This document shows, one piece after another, positions 1 to 5,043 of a DNA stretch of 6,241 bases (positions within the stretch are counted from its first letter, which is position 1; each line of letters opens with the position of its first letter). The notes beneath the pieces are model-generated. The model was not told the origin of the DNA, did not search any database, and saw only the letters and a program-made list of their open reading frames with translations. The DNA comes from an uncultured Eggerthellaceae bacterium (lineage in GTDB: Bacteria > Actinomycetota > Coriobacteriia > Coriobacteriales > Eggerthellaceae). The translations under genes were made by a program, and so were the position numbers. The stretch covers positions 1-6,241 of the forward strand of contig CABVEH010000075.1 in NCBI GenBank assembly GCA_902497215.1, written 5' to 3'.

Positions 1-21
1 TCGGAGCTACCAAGACCTTTC

Positions 22-46
22 AGGCCGCCTTCGGGCGGCCTTTTTC
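22..46 (+). terminator. Strong rho-independent terminator
   Basis: An 8-bp perfect stem (AGGCCGCC / GGCGGCCT) closes on a UUCG tetraloop and runs into a T tract (41-45). It would end a transcript coming from left of the window, possibly a tRNA whose CCA end lies at 10-12. It leaves only three bases before the Shine-Dalgarno sequence of the following Fic gene. Confidence 0.9.
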
Positions 47-48
47 AT

Positions 49-56
49 GGAAGAGG
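49..56 (+). promoter_or_regulatory. Ribosome binding site of the first Fic gene
   Basis: GGAAGAGG lies four bases before the ATG at 61 and sixteen before the in-frame ATG at 73, so it favours the start at 61. It is unusual in sitting immediately after the terminator T tract, which leaves no room for a separate promoter between the two. Confidence 0.7.
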
Positions 57-60
57 CGCA

Positions 61-1011
61 ATGACTGCCGACATGCCATTCGATTTCCCCTACGAAGAGG
101 TTCCAGGCGAGCCTTCGGGGGATGCGCTGCGCAGGCATTGGGGCATCGCGCACGGCCTTCAGGCGGTAGACGGCCTGCAGACGTCCGCGCACCTCAACGG
201 CCTGTCGCAGGAGAACATCGACGGCGTGAGGACCCTGGAGGAAACGGGCGGGATGCTGCGCGCCTACTATGCGGCCATGGCGGACGCCCCGGCAGGAGAT
301 GCCGGTTCCGCCCGCGACGAAAGCGAGCAGGAGGCGGACTTCGTCGCGTTCCGCATCGCGGAGATGCTGGCCAGGGGCGCCTTCCTCTTCTCGCCGGACA
401 TGCTGAGGCGCATCCACGCTCACATCTTCCAAGATCTCGACCCTGCCAAGTACCGTCCGGGCGCTTACAAGGACTGCGCCCTCCAGAAGCAGGAGCTTGT
501 GCTGAACGGCGACAGCGTGGTGTACGCGGACCCGTCGTTGGTGGATGCGACCCTCAAGGTCGCCTTCGAGGACGAGCTTGCATCTTCGCGGGGCACGGGG
601 CGCTCCGACGGTTTCGTGGAGGGAATAGCCAGGTTCGTGGCCCGCTTGTGGCAGGTTCACCCTTTCGTGGAGGGGAACACGCGCACGGTCGCCGTGTTCG
701 CCGTGCTGTACCTGAACGACCTGGGGTACGACGTGACCAACGAGCCGTTCGAGAGCCATGCGAGGTACTTCAGGGACGCGTTGGTGCGCGCGAGCTACCG
801 CAATGCGAAGGCCGGCGTCTTCCCCGACCTGTCGTTCTTGATGAAGTTCCTGTCCCAGGCGCTTGGAGGGCCCGAGGAGCCGCTGCGCTCCAGGGATCTG
901 ATGGTTGCTCCGCTGTTCGACGATCCCTCGCTTCTGCGCAACGTCCCCGCCGAGAAGGCGCTTGCGGGCAGCGCAGAAGCCTTGAATCGCGAAAACACTC
1001 ACGGTGGGTGA
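61..1011 (+). CDS. Fic family protein, GNTRT-type active site
   Basis: A 316-residue cytoplasmic protein with a Fic fold; Fic enzymes usually transfer AMP from ATP onto a hydroxyl of a target protein. The active-site loop HPFVEGNTRT begins at His200 (catalytic base) and keeps Phe202, Glu204, Asn206 and Arg208. It departs from the consensus HxFx(D/E)GNGRxxR: Thr207 replaces Gly and Ala211 sits where the second Arg, a gamma-phosphate ligand, normally is. Residues 26-75 (HWGIAHGLQAVDG onward to LRAYY) form a helical region like the antitoxin-like N-terminus of many GNTRT Fic proteins. I see no clear (S/T)xxxE(G/N) inhibitory motif. The segment after the active site (NEPF, RYFRDALVRASY) is typical of this branch. 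No antitoxin gene adjoins it. The Fic family call is secure; the target and the reaction are unknown. Confidence 0.9.
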   Translation: MTADMPFDFPYEEVPGEPSGDALRRHWGIAHGLQAVDGLQTSAHLNGLSQENIDGVRTLEETGGMLRAYYAAMADAPAGDAGSARDESEQEADFVAFRIAEMLARGAFLFSPDMLRRIHAHIFQDLDPAKYRPGAYKDCALQKQELVLNGDSVVYADPSLVDATLKVAFEDELASSRGTGRSDGFVEGIARFVARLWQVHPFVEGNTRTVAVFAVLYLNDLGYDVTNEPFESHARYFRDALVRASYRNAKAGVFPDLSFLMKFLSQALGGPEEPLRSRDLMVAPLFDDPSLLRNVPAEKALAGSAEALNRENTHGG

Positions 1012-1040
1012 CAATTCGGCGTGCGCGACTTGTAATTCGA

Positions 1041-1079
1041 AAGCCCCGGAAGGGGTGATTCCTCACCGTTCGGGGGCTT
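1041..1079. terminator. Hairpin A of a tandem pair, probable weak terminator
   Basis: A long imperfect hairpin: outer arm AAGCCCC/GGGGCTT (7 bp), one G-G mismatch, GAA/TTC, a small internal loop, then GGTGA/TCACC on a TTCC tetraloop. It begins 30 bases after the Fic stop codon. T runs on both sides are short, so termination would be modest. It matches the next hairpin in layout, and the pair separates two convergent genes. Confidence 0.6.
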
Positions 1080-1080
1080 G

Positions 1081-1129
1081 CAAAACAAAAGCGCCGGATG
1101 CCGTGAAATACTCACCGATCGGGCGCTTT
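1081..1129 (-). terminator. Hairpin B of a tandem pair, terminator of the tRNase-like gene
   Basis: The stem AAAGCGCC (1088-1095) / GGCGCTTT (1122-1129) encloses a G-G mismatch, a GAT/ATC arm and a GTGA/TCAC apex. Read on the minus strand it is followed by TTTTGTTTTG and lies 22 bases past the stop codon of the minus gene ending at 1152. That makes it a good intrinsic terminator for that gene. Read on the plus strand it has only a short TTT. Confidence 0.7.
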
Positions 1130-1151
1130 AACAATGTGAATAGTAGCACGA

Positions 1152-1541
1152 TTACTTGATCTTTACCACTTCGCCCCTGCGATTCACATATAGCAGTCTT
1201 CTTATATGCGTCAGATTGGTCGCCCATTTTTCCACCTCAGCACGGATTTGCTCATCGGAAAGATGGGACATGCGTCTTGAGTCAAAGATAATGTCACGTG
1301 ACTGATGGAGGGCTTCGCGAAGTCGTTTCTGAATAACACGAAGGTTGTCGGATGTAGGAGACTTGACCTCCCAGACTACATGATTGGCAACAAAATCAGC
1401 TGATTTCGCCCTGTTGCTTTGCATGCGTTCAATAAAATCAACGTCGTAACCGCAATCAGCTATTGCACGTGCAGTAGCCATCTCATGTTCAGGGATGTTG
1501 AGATTGGAGGGGGCGGTTATTTTGCCTTGGCGTTTGGTCAT
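1152..1541 (-). CDS. CdiA C-terminal tRNase-like toxin domain, stand-alone
   Basis: A 129-residue protein from the ATG at 1541; an in-frame GTG at 1559 would add six residues. The central pattern is Glu20, then SADFV (Asp49) and VVWEVKSP (Glu58, Lys60). This E...D...ExK arrangement recalls the PD-(D/E)xK-type nuclease domain at the C-terminus of CdiA contact-dependent inhibition proteins, which cuts tRNA. The C-terminal third is basic and helical (residues 67-129), as expected of an RNA-binding nuclease. No secretion signal, pre-toxin region or immunity gene is visible, so it is an orphan cytoplasmic domain. Base composition is near half GC, clearly lower than both neighbours, which suggests acquisition. 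I prefer the ATG because a TATAAT box lies exactly upstream of it and overlaps the longer start, and neither start has a Shine-Dalgarno sequence. The family assignment is from memory of the motif; activity is inferred. Confidence 0.75.
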   Translation of the reverse strand: MTKRQGKITAPSNLNIPEHEMATARAIADCGYDVDFIERMQSNRAKSADFVANHVVWEVKSPTSDNLRVIQKRLREALHQSRDIIFDSRRMSHLSDEQIRAEVEKWATNLTHIRRLLYVNRRGEVVKIK

Positions 1542-1548
1542 GCGGCCA

Positions 1549-1554
1549 ATTATA
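1549..1554 (-). promoter_or_regulatory. -10 box of a leaderless promoter
   Basis: A perfect TATAAT on the minus strand has seven bases between it and the ATG at 1541, so the predicted transcription start falls on the A of the start codon. The best -35 match at 17-bp spacing (TCGTAA, 1577-1572) is weak. No ribosome binding site precedes the ATG, which fits a leaderless mRNA, a common form in actinobacteria. Confidence 0.6.
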
Positions 1555-1560
1555 CGCACT

Positions 1561-1591
1561 GGGTTAGCGCTTTACGATAAGTGTTTAACCC
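1561..1591. repeat. Inverted repeat, candidate operator
   Basis: GGGTTA (1561-1566) and TAACCC (1586-1591) form a 6-bp inverted repeat, with arm starts 25 bp apart. It spans the spacer and -35 region of the minus-strand TATAAT promoter. The arms would lie on nearly the same face of the DNA, as expected of an operator, but an arm of six bases can arise by chance. Confidence 0.3.
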
Positions 1592-1738
1592 AAATTCGCA
1601 AATCGACGCAGGCCTATGCCGCATCTTGGCGTTCCTCGGTAACGCTAGGGGACCAGATGTCCCATGCCATATGTTTTCGCCACTATGCGGCTTTACCGTA
1701 GTTGAGTAAGAACGCAATATTCGCGGCAGGAGGAGATT

Positions 1739-2248
1739 ATGGACGTCGACAAGGCAATGCGGGACCGTTATTCGTGCAGGAAGTTCACGGGCGAGCAGGT
1801 TTCCGACGAGGAGCTCGAGGCAATCCTGGAGGCCGGACGCACGGCGCCTTCGGCGTGCAACAACCAGCCTTGGAGGTTCGTAGTGCTGCAAGGCGACGAC
1901 CTGGCCAAGGTCGACGCGTGCAGCAAGTGCCGCTACGGGGCCCAGACGGCCATACTCGTCTGCTTCGACGTGGACGAATCGGCGAAGAACCCGGCCGTCA
2001 CGCCGGACTACGGATGGATAGACTGCGGGCTCGCCATCATGCAGATGGCGCTGGAGGCGGAAAGCCTGGGCGTGGCGTCGTGCATCGTGGGGGCGTACGA
2101 CCCGGCCGCCGCGCGCGAGGCATTCAACATTCCCGAGAACGTCGTCACCTACCAGTTCCTTATGCTGGGCCATGCCGGCCAGGGGCCGTCGCGGATGCAT
2201 TTCGACCGGCGACCCATGGAGGAGATCGTCGTCCGCGGAGGGTTCTAA
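1739..2248 (+). CDS. Short FMN-dependent nitroreductase family protein
   Basis: A 169-residue flavoprotein of the nitroreductase family, which reduces nitro groups, quinones or other electrophiles with NAD(P)H through bound FMN, usually as a homodimer. The N-terminal RYSCRKF (residues 10-16) matches the RxSxRxF FMN-phosphate motif; APSACNNQPWRF (36-47) is the flavin and substrate loop; SLGVASCIVGAY (109-120) is the second flavin-contact segment. It belongs to the short subgroup (about 170 residues) common in anaerobes. Seven cysteines, including CSKC at 61-64, are more than usual, but there is no ferredoxin-type cluster motif. AGGAGG at 1728-1733 is five bases before the ATG, so the start is secure. 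It is divergent from the tRNase-like gene across a 197-bp gap and is probably transcribed on its own. Substrate unknown. Confidence 0.93.
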   Translation: MDVDKAMRDRYSCRKFTGEQVSDEELEAILEAGRTAPSACNNQPWRFVVLQGDDLAKVDACSKCRYGAQTAILVCFDVDESAKNPAVTPDYGWIDCGLAIMQMALEAESLGVASCIVGAYDPAAAREAFNIPENVVTYQFLMLGHAGQGPSRMHFDRRPMEEIVVRGGF

Positions 2249-2300
2249 GCGCGGGGAGAGGCGACCGTCCCCAGCATTCCCGTTCGCGCGTGAAATGGTT

Positions 2301-2326
2301 TATGCTTGTTTGCATTGAAGGAAGGG
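2301..2326 (+). promoter_or_regulatory. Promoter-like block shared with the RhuM-Fic gene
   Basis: TATGCTT (2301-2307) followed after eight bases by TGAAGGAAGGG (2316-2326). The same two words, six bases apart, precede the RhuM-Fic gene at 3988-4011. TATGCT is a 4/6 match to a -10 box, and no convincing -35 is present. Here the purine-rich block is too far from the ATG at 2363 to be its ribosome binding site. Confidence 0.4.
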
Positions 2327-2340
2327 AGTTCTTGCCTCCC
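2324..2340 (+). promoter_or_regulatory. Small leader hairpin before the broken Fic gene
   Basis: GGGAG (2324-2328) pairs with CTCCC (2336-2340) across a seven-base loop and would mask the GGAAGGGAG purine block. The GAGAGG at 2348-2353, nine bases before the ATG at 2363, remains free as the likely ribosome binding site. With only five base pairs, any regulatory role is speculative. Confidence 0.3.
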
Positions 2341-2362
2341 TGTGATCGAGAGGTCGCCGATT

Positions 2363-2961
2363 ATGGTCTTGGAAAACAAGCTTGGTTTGCGCGAGGAAGC
2401 CGACCTCTCCCGCGAGGAGGAGAGGATATCCAAAGCAAAAGCGCTCGAGATGTTCGAGTCCGGAGCGCTGGATGCCCTAGCTCCTGGCACGTTCGAAAGC
2501 CTGTGCGCAATACACGGATGCCTATTCGGCGATGTTTACGATTTCGCTGGGAAGATGCGCACGGAAAACATCTCCAAAGGAGGCTCTCGCTTCGCTCCTG
2601 TTATGTTCCTAGAGAATTCCGTGGACGCGGTCGAGAAGATGCCGCAGTCGACTTTCGATGAGATCATTGCGAAATATGTCGAGATGAACGTGGCTCATCC
2701 CTTTCGCGAAGGAAACGGGAGAAGCATGCGCATATGGCTGGACCAGATCCTCAAGAAGGAACTCGGGCGAGTGGTCGACTGGACAAGAACGACTACTTGC
2801 TCGCCATGGAGCGCAGCCCTATCAAGGACGTTGAGATCAAAGTGCTTCTCGAGGCAGCCCTGACCGACGAGGTGGACGATCGAGAGGTCTACATGAAGGG
2901 CATCGACGCGAGCTACAACTACGAGGGATACAACGTTTACAGAACGGAAGACCTGGCGTGA
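2363..2961 (+). pseudogene. fic: Class III Fic AMP-transferase, frameshifted
   Basis: The two reading frames together encode a roughly 200-residue Fic protein closely similar to Neisseria meningitidis NmFic. The first frame (2363-2863, 166 residues) begins MVLENKLG and holds the complete motif HPFREGNGRSMR (His112, Glu116, Asn118, Arg120, Arg123). Homology stops at Trp140 (2780-2782), followed by 26 unrelated residues. Homology resumes one frame back at DKNDYLLAMERSP (from 2782) and runs to the stop at 2959-2961. That part includes SYNYEG (2911-2928), the (S/T)xxxE(G/N) inhibitory helix whose Glu normally blocks ATP in this class. Relatives have about three more residues after the Trp, so a 10-base deletion fits. 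GAGAGG sits nine bases before the ATG at 2363; the TTG at 2306 is a less likely start. There is no slippery heptamer. The downstream frame has no further lesions, so the break is recent or a sequence error. The truncated product would lack its own inhibitor. Confidence 0.88.
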
Positions 2962-3037
2962 GGCGCAAGGCCTGATAAGCGCAGTTGTCGCAAAATGCCT
3001 TATGCGGCACTGCTCTCGCTGCTATGGTCGCGCTTCG

Positions 3038-3934
3038 TCATGCATTCGAGTCCAGCCATGTTTTCCAGGCGGCAAGCTCGCGTCCGCATTGCGCGAGACC
3101 CGCGTCGTAGGCGCTGCACAAGGCCTCGTAGTCGGTCGTCTTGTAGGTTATAGGCATGTCGTCAGGACAGAAAACGTAGGCGTCGCCGGCTTCGCGCAGG
3201 CTTTCCAGCCTGTCCAGCAGCACGTTGTATGCGCCCGGCCGGTCTTCCAGCGCGCGCACGACCTTCGGGTGCTTGGCGTATGCCAGCCTGTAGGCGTCCC
3301 TCTTCTCCATCGACAGCTCGGGCATCCTGTAGCCTCGCTTCTGCGTGCGTACGACGAAGAAGCGCCGGAACCCGTCGCGGATGGCCGCGTGCAGGCAGAT
3401 TCCGTGGCTTTCGCCCATGCCCCCGTCGACGTAGCGCCGCCCGTCTATCGTGGTGGTCGGCGTGAAAAGCGGGTACGAGCATGACGCCCGCACGCGTTCC
3501 AGCGCGTCGGTCATGGTGCGCATGTCGTCGCGAGTCCAGGCCACGGTCTCGCCCGAATCGACGTCGAACGCCTCTATGTGCACGTCGGCCTCGCCGTGCT
3601 TCAGCCGTTCGAAGTCGAAAGTCCACTCGTTGTGTTCGTCGGCGTTTTCCTCGGAAAGGCCCTCTAGCACGTACTGCAGGTCGAACGCACCCTTGCCTTC
3701 CACGAGGTTCTTCAGCATGTTCCCATCGACTTTGCGCACCGATTCCGTGAAGGTCGCCTTGGCGCGTGCCGGGTCGTGCGAGGCGTAGAATGCGGCAAGC
3801 GCCGCCCCGGCTGAGATCCCGTAGGCCTTAGGGAAGACGATGTCGTTTCGCAGCAGCGCCTCGACGACGGCGGCCGTGTAGGCATTGCGCATGCCGCCGC
3901 CTTCGAATATCAATGCCACGTCTTCATAGAGCAT
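3038..3934 (-). CDS. Patatin-like phospholipase, YjjU/RssA type
   Basis: A 298-residue serine acyl hydrolase of the patatin family, expected to cleave acyl chains from phospholipids or related esters with a Ser-Asp dyad. The glycine-rich oxyanion loop EGGGMRNAY is at residues 11-19, the nucleophile elbow GISAG at 39-43 (Ser41) and the DGG motif at 170-172 (Asp170). RASCSYPLFTP (149-159) is a typical conserved segment. The C-terminal half (about 190-298) is the extension seen in the bacterial YjjU-like group. There is no signal peptide or membrane segment, so it is probably cytosolic. The start is fixed by AGGAGG (3946-3941) six bases before the ATG. It is divergent from the RhuM-Fic gene over 86 bp and convergent with the broken Fic gene. 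Patatins act as effectors in some anti-phage systems, such as CBASS, but no cyclase or partner gene is adjacent, so a lipid-metabolism role is equally likely. Confidence 0.92.
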   Translation of the reverse strand: MLYEDVALIFEGGGMRNAYTAAVVEALLRNDIVFPKAYGISAGAALAAFYASHDPARAKATFTESVRKVDGNMLKNLVEGKGAFDLQYVLEGLSEENADEHNEWTFDFERLKHGEADVHIEAFDVDSGETVAWTRDDMRTMTDALERVRASCSYPLFTPTTTIDGRRYVDGGMGESHGICLHAAIRDGFRRFFVVRTQKRGYRMPELSMEKRDAYRLAYAKHPKVVRALEDRPGAYNVLLDRLESLREAGDAYVFCPDDMPITYKTTDYEALCSAYDAGLAQCGRELAAWKTWLDSNA

Positions 3935-3987
3935 GCGCCGCCTCCTTTCCGCGACAATGTCGGGTTATGTTCTTGCATCTAAAAGTG

Positions 3988-4016
3988 TATGCTTCCTACT
4001 TGAAGGAAGGGTGGAG
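3988..4016 (+). promoter_or_regulatory. Promoter-like block and ribosome binding site of RhuM-Fic
   Basis: TATGCTT (3988-3994) could be a -10 box, and TGAAGGAAGGG (4001-4011) continues into GGTGGAG (4010-4016), four bases before the ATG at 4021. The Shine-Dalgarno match selects 4021 over the upstream in-frame ATGs, which would add up to 36 residues unlike the family. The same block occurs at 2301-2326. Confidence 0.55.
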
Positions 4017-4020
4017 CTTT

Positions 4021-4980
4021 ATGTCTGATAGCCCAAATGGTTCTCAAATCGTTCTGTTCGAGTCATCCGACGGCGACGTGGCGCTTGATGTTGCCGTGGA
4101 TATGCAAAACAACGAGGTATGGCTCAACAGAAGCCAGATGTCCCTTCTGTTCGGTCGCGACGTCAAGACTATAGGGAAACATATTGCCAATGCGCTTCAG
4201 GAGGAACTGGCCGATACTTCCAGCCCAACTGTCGCAAAAATTGCGACAGTTCAAGAGGAAGGGTCCAGGACGGTAACGCGTGAGATTGAACACTACAGTC
4301 TCGATGTCGTCATCTCGGTAGGTTATCGCGTGAAATCTCAGCGCGGCATCGAGTTTCGTCGCTGGGCAAACGACGTGCTTCGCAGGTACATCATCGCAGG
4401 GCGTGCCGAAAACGAGAGGCGTTTACAACAGTTGTCTCAAACCGTGGCGCTGTTGGAGCGCGTTTCCGACGATTTGGACACAAGGCAGGTGTTGGAGGTG
4501 GTGAAAAGCTACGCCACCGCACTCGACCTTCTCGACGACTACGACCACCAGCGAATCGGCAGGCCGGAAGGAAACGATTCCGTTTATGTGCTGGATTACG
4601 ACGAATGTCGAAGCCTTATCGATGCGCTTCGTTTCAGCGGAGAAAGCGCGCTTTTCGGCGTGGAGAAGGATGATTCTTTCAGAAGCAGCATAGCCGCCAT
4701 ATATCAATCCTTTGGAAGTCGGGAGCTTTATCCATCCGTTCAGGAGAAGGCAGCCAACTTGCTCTACTTTATTGTGAAGAACCATTCCTTTCACGATGGG
4801 AACAAGCGGATTGCGGCAACCGTCTTTCTCTATTTTCTTGACAGGAACGGAAGATTGTATCGAGAGGGCCAGAAGACGATGAGCGACGGGGCTCTTGTTG
4901 CGACTACGATAATGATTGCCGAGTCGAAGCCGGAGGAGAAGGATGCTATGGTGTCGCTCGTGATGAACTTCCTCGCGTAG
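4021..4980 (+). CDS. RhuM domain fused to a Doc-like Fic domain
   Basis: A 319-residue two-domain protein. Residues 10 to about 150 are a RhuM domain: EVWLNRSQMSLLFGRD and TIGKHIANAL (32-59) read like a helix-turn-helix, followed by REIEHYSLDVVISVGYRVKS and FRRWANDVLRRYI. RhuM proteins are named after a Salmonella SPI-3 gene and often accompany type I restriction or phage genes; their role is unsettled. A helical linker (about 125-175, possibly coiled coil) leads to a C-terminal Fic/Doc domain with HSFHDGNKRIAATVF at 255-269. Lys replaces the third-position Gly of GNGR and the second Arg is absent, as in Doc, which phosphorylates EF-Tu instead of AMPylating its target. Kinase-like chemistry is therefore possible, but unproven. 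No Phd-type antitoxin gene adjoins it. It is divergent from the patatin gene. Base composition is somewhat lower in GC than the housekeeping genes to the right. It contains an internal inverted repeat. Confidence 0.92.
   Translation: MSDSPNGSQIVLFESSDGDVALDVAVDMQNNEVWLNRSQMSLLFGRDVKTIGKHIANALQEELADTSSPTVAKIATVQEEGSRTVTREIEHYSLDVVISVGYRVKSQRGIEFRRWANDVLRRYIIAGRAENERRLQQLSQTVALLERVSDDLDTRQVLEVVKSYATALDLLDDYDHQRIGRPEGNDSVYVLDYDECRSLIDALRFSGESALFGVEKDDSFRSSIAAIYQSFGSRELYPSVQEKAANLLYFIVKNHSFHDGNKRIAATVFLYFLDRNGRLYREGQKTMSDGALVATTIMIAESKPEEKDAMVSLVMNFLA
4227..4251. repeat. Perfect 11-bp inverted repeat inside the RhuM coding region
   Basis: AACTGTCGCAA (4227-4237) and TTGCGACAGTT (4241-4251) flank a three-base AAA centre. 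The palindrome encodes residues 69-77 (PTVAKIATV), just after the putative helix-turn-helix. It could be an mRNA stem-loop or a DNA-binding site. Confidence 0.9.
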
Positions 4981-5010
4981 GACGCAGCCGACGATGCCGA
5001 GGTCGCTCAT

Positions 5011-5026
5011 GGGCGGGGCCCCTTTT
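5011..5026 (+). terminator. Weak terminator-like hairpin after RhuM-Fic
   Basis: GGGC (5011-5014) / GCCC (5018-5021) with a GGG loop is followed by C and TTTTGATTTT, 30 bases past the stop codon of the RhuM-Fic gene. The stem has only four base pairs, so this may terminate poorly. It also lies just beyond the 3' end of the convergent 65-residue gene. Confidence 0.3.
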
Positions 5027-5043
5027 GATTTTGCCTTTACTGG

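Noticed and set aside
7..1014. 335-codon open frame on the minus strand opposite the first Fic gene
   Set aside because: It is a mirror of a GC-rich gene: no ribosome binding site, low-complexity Arg/His/Val-rich product and no recognisable domain, while the plus strand encodes a clear Fic protein.
1629..1663. Two short inverted repeats (GCGTT/AACGC and GGGAC/GTCCC) in the gap before the nitroreductase
   Set aside because: Five-base stems in a GC-rich gap occur readily by chance, and no matching promoter or attenuator layout could be drawn.
2253..2272. GGGGA/TCCCC inverted repeat after the nitroreductase as a terminator
   Set aside because: A five-base stem with no T run on either strand; not a convincing intrinsic terminator.
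1702..2661. 319-codon open frame on the plus strand across the nitroreductase and broken Fic genes
   Set aside because: Arg/Gly-rich out-of-frame translation covering two unrelated genes and the gap between them; no motif.
2775..2790. Programmed -1 ribosomal frameshift joining the two Fic frames
   Set aside because: The direction fits, but there is no X XXY YYZ slippery site or downstream pseudoknot, and relatives appear to have extra residues here, which points to a deletion.
4249..4266. TVQEEG in the RhuM domain as an (S/T)xxxE(G/N) Fic inhibitory motif
   Set aside because: It matches by chance in a RhuM segment far from the Fic domain and not in a helix next to the active site as known inhibitory helices are.
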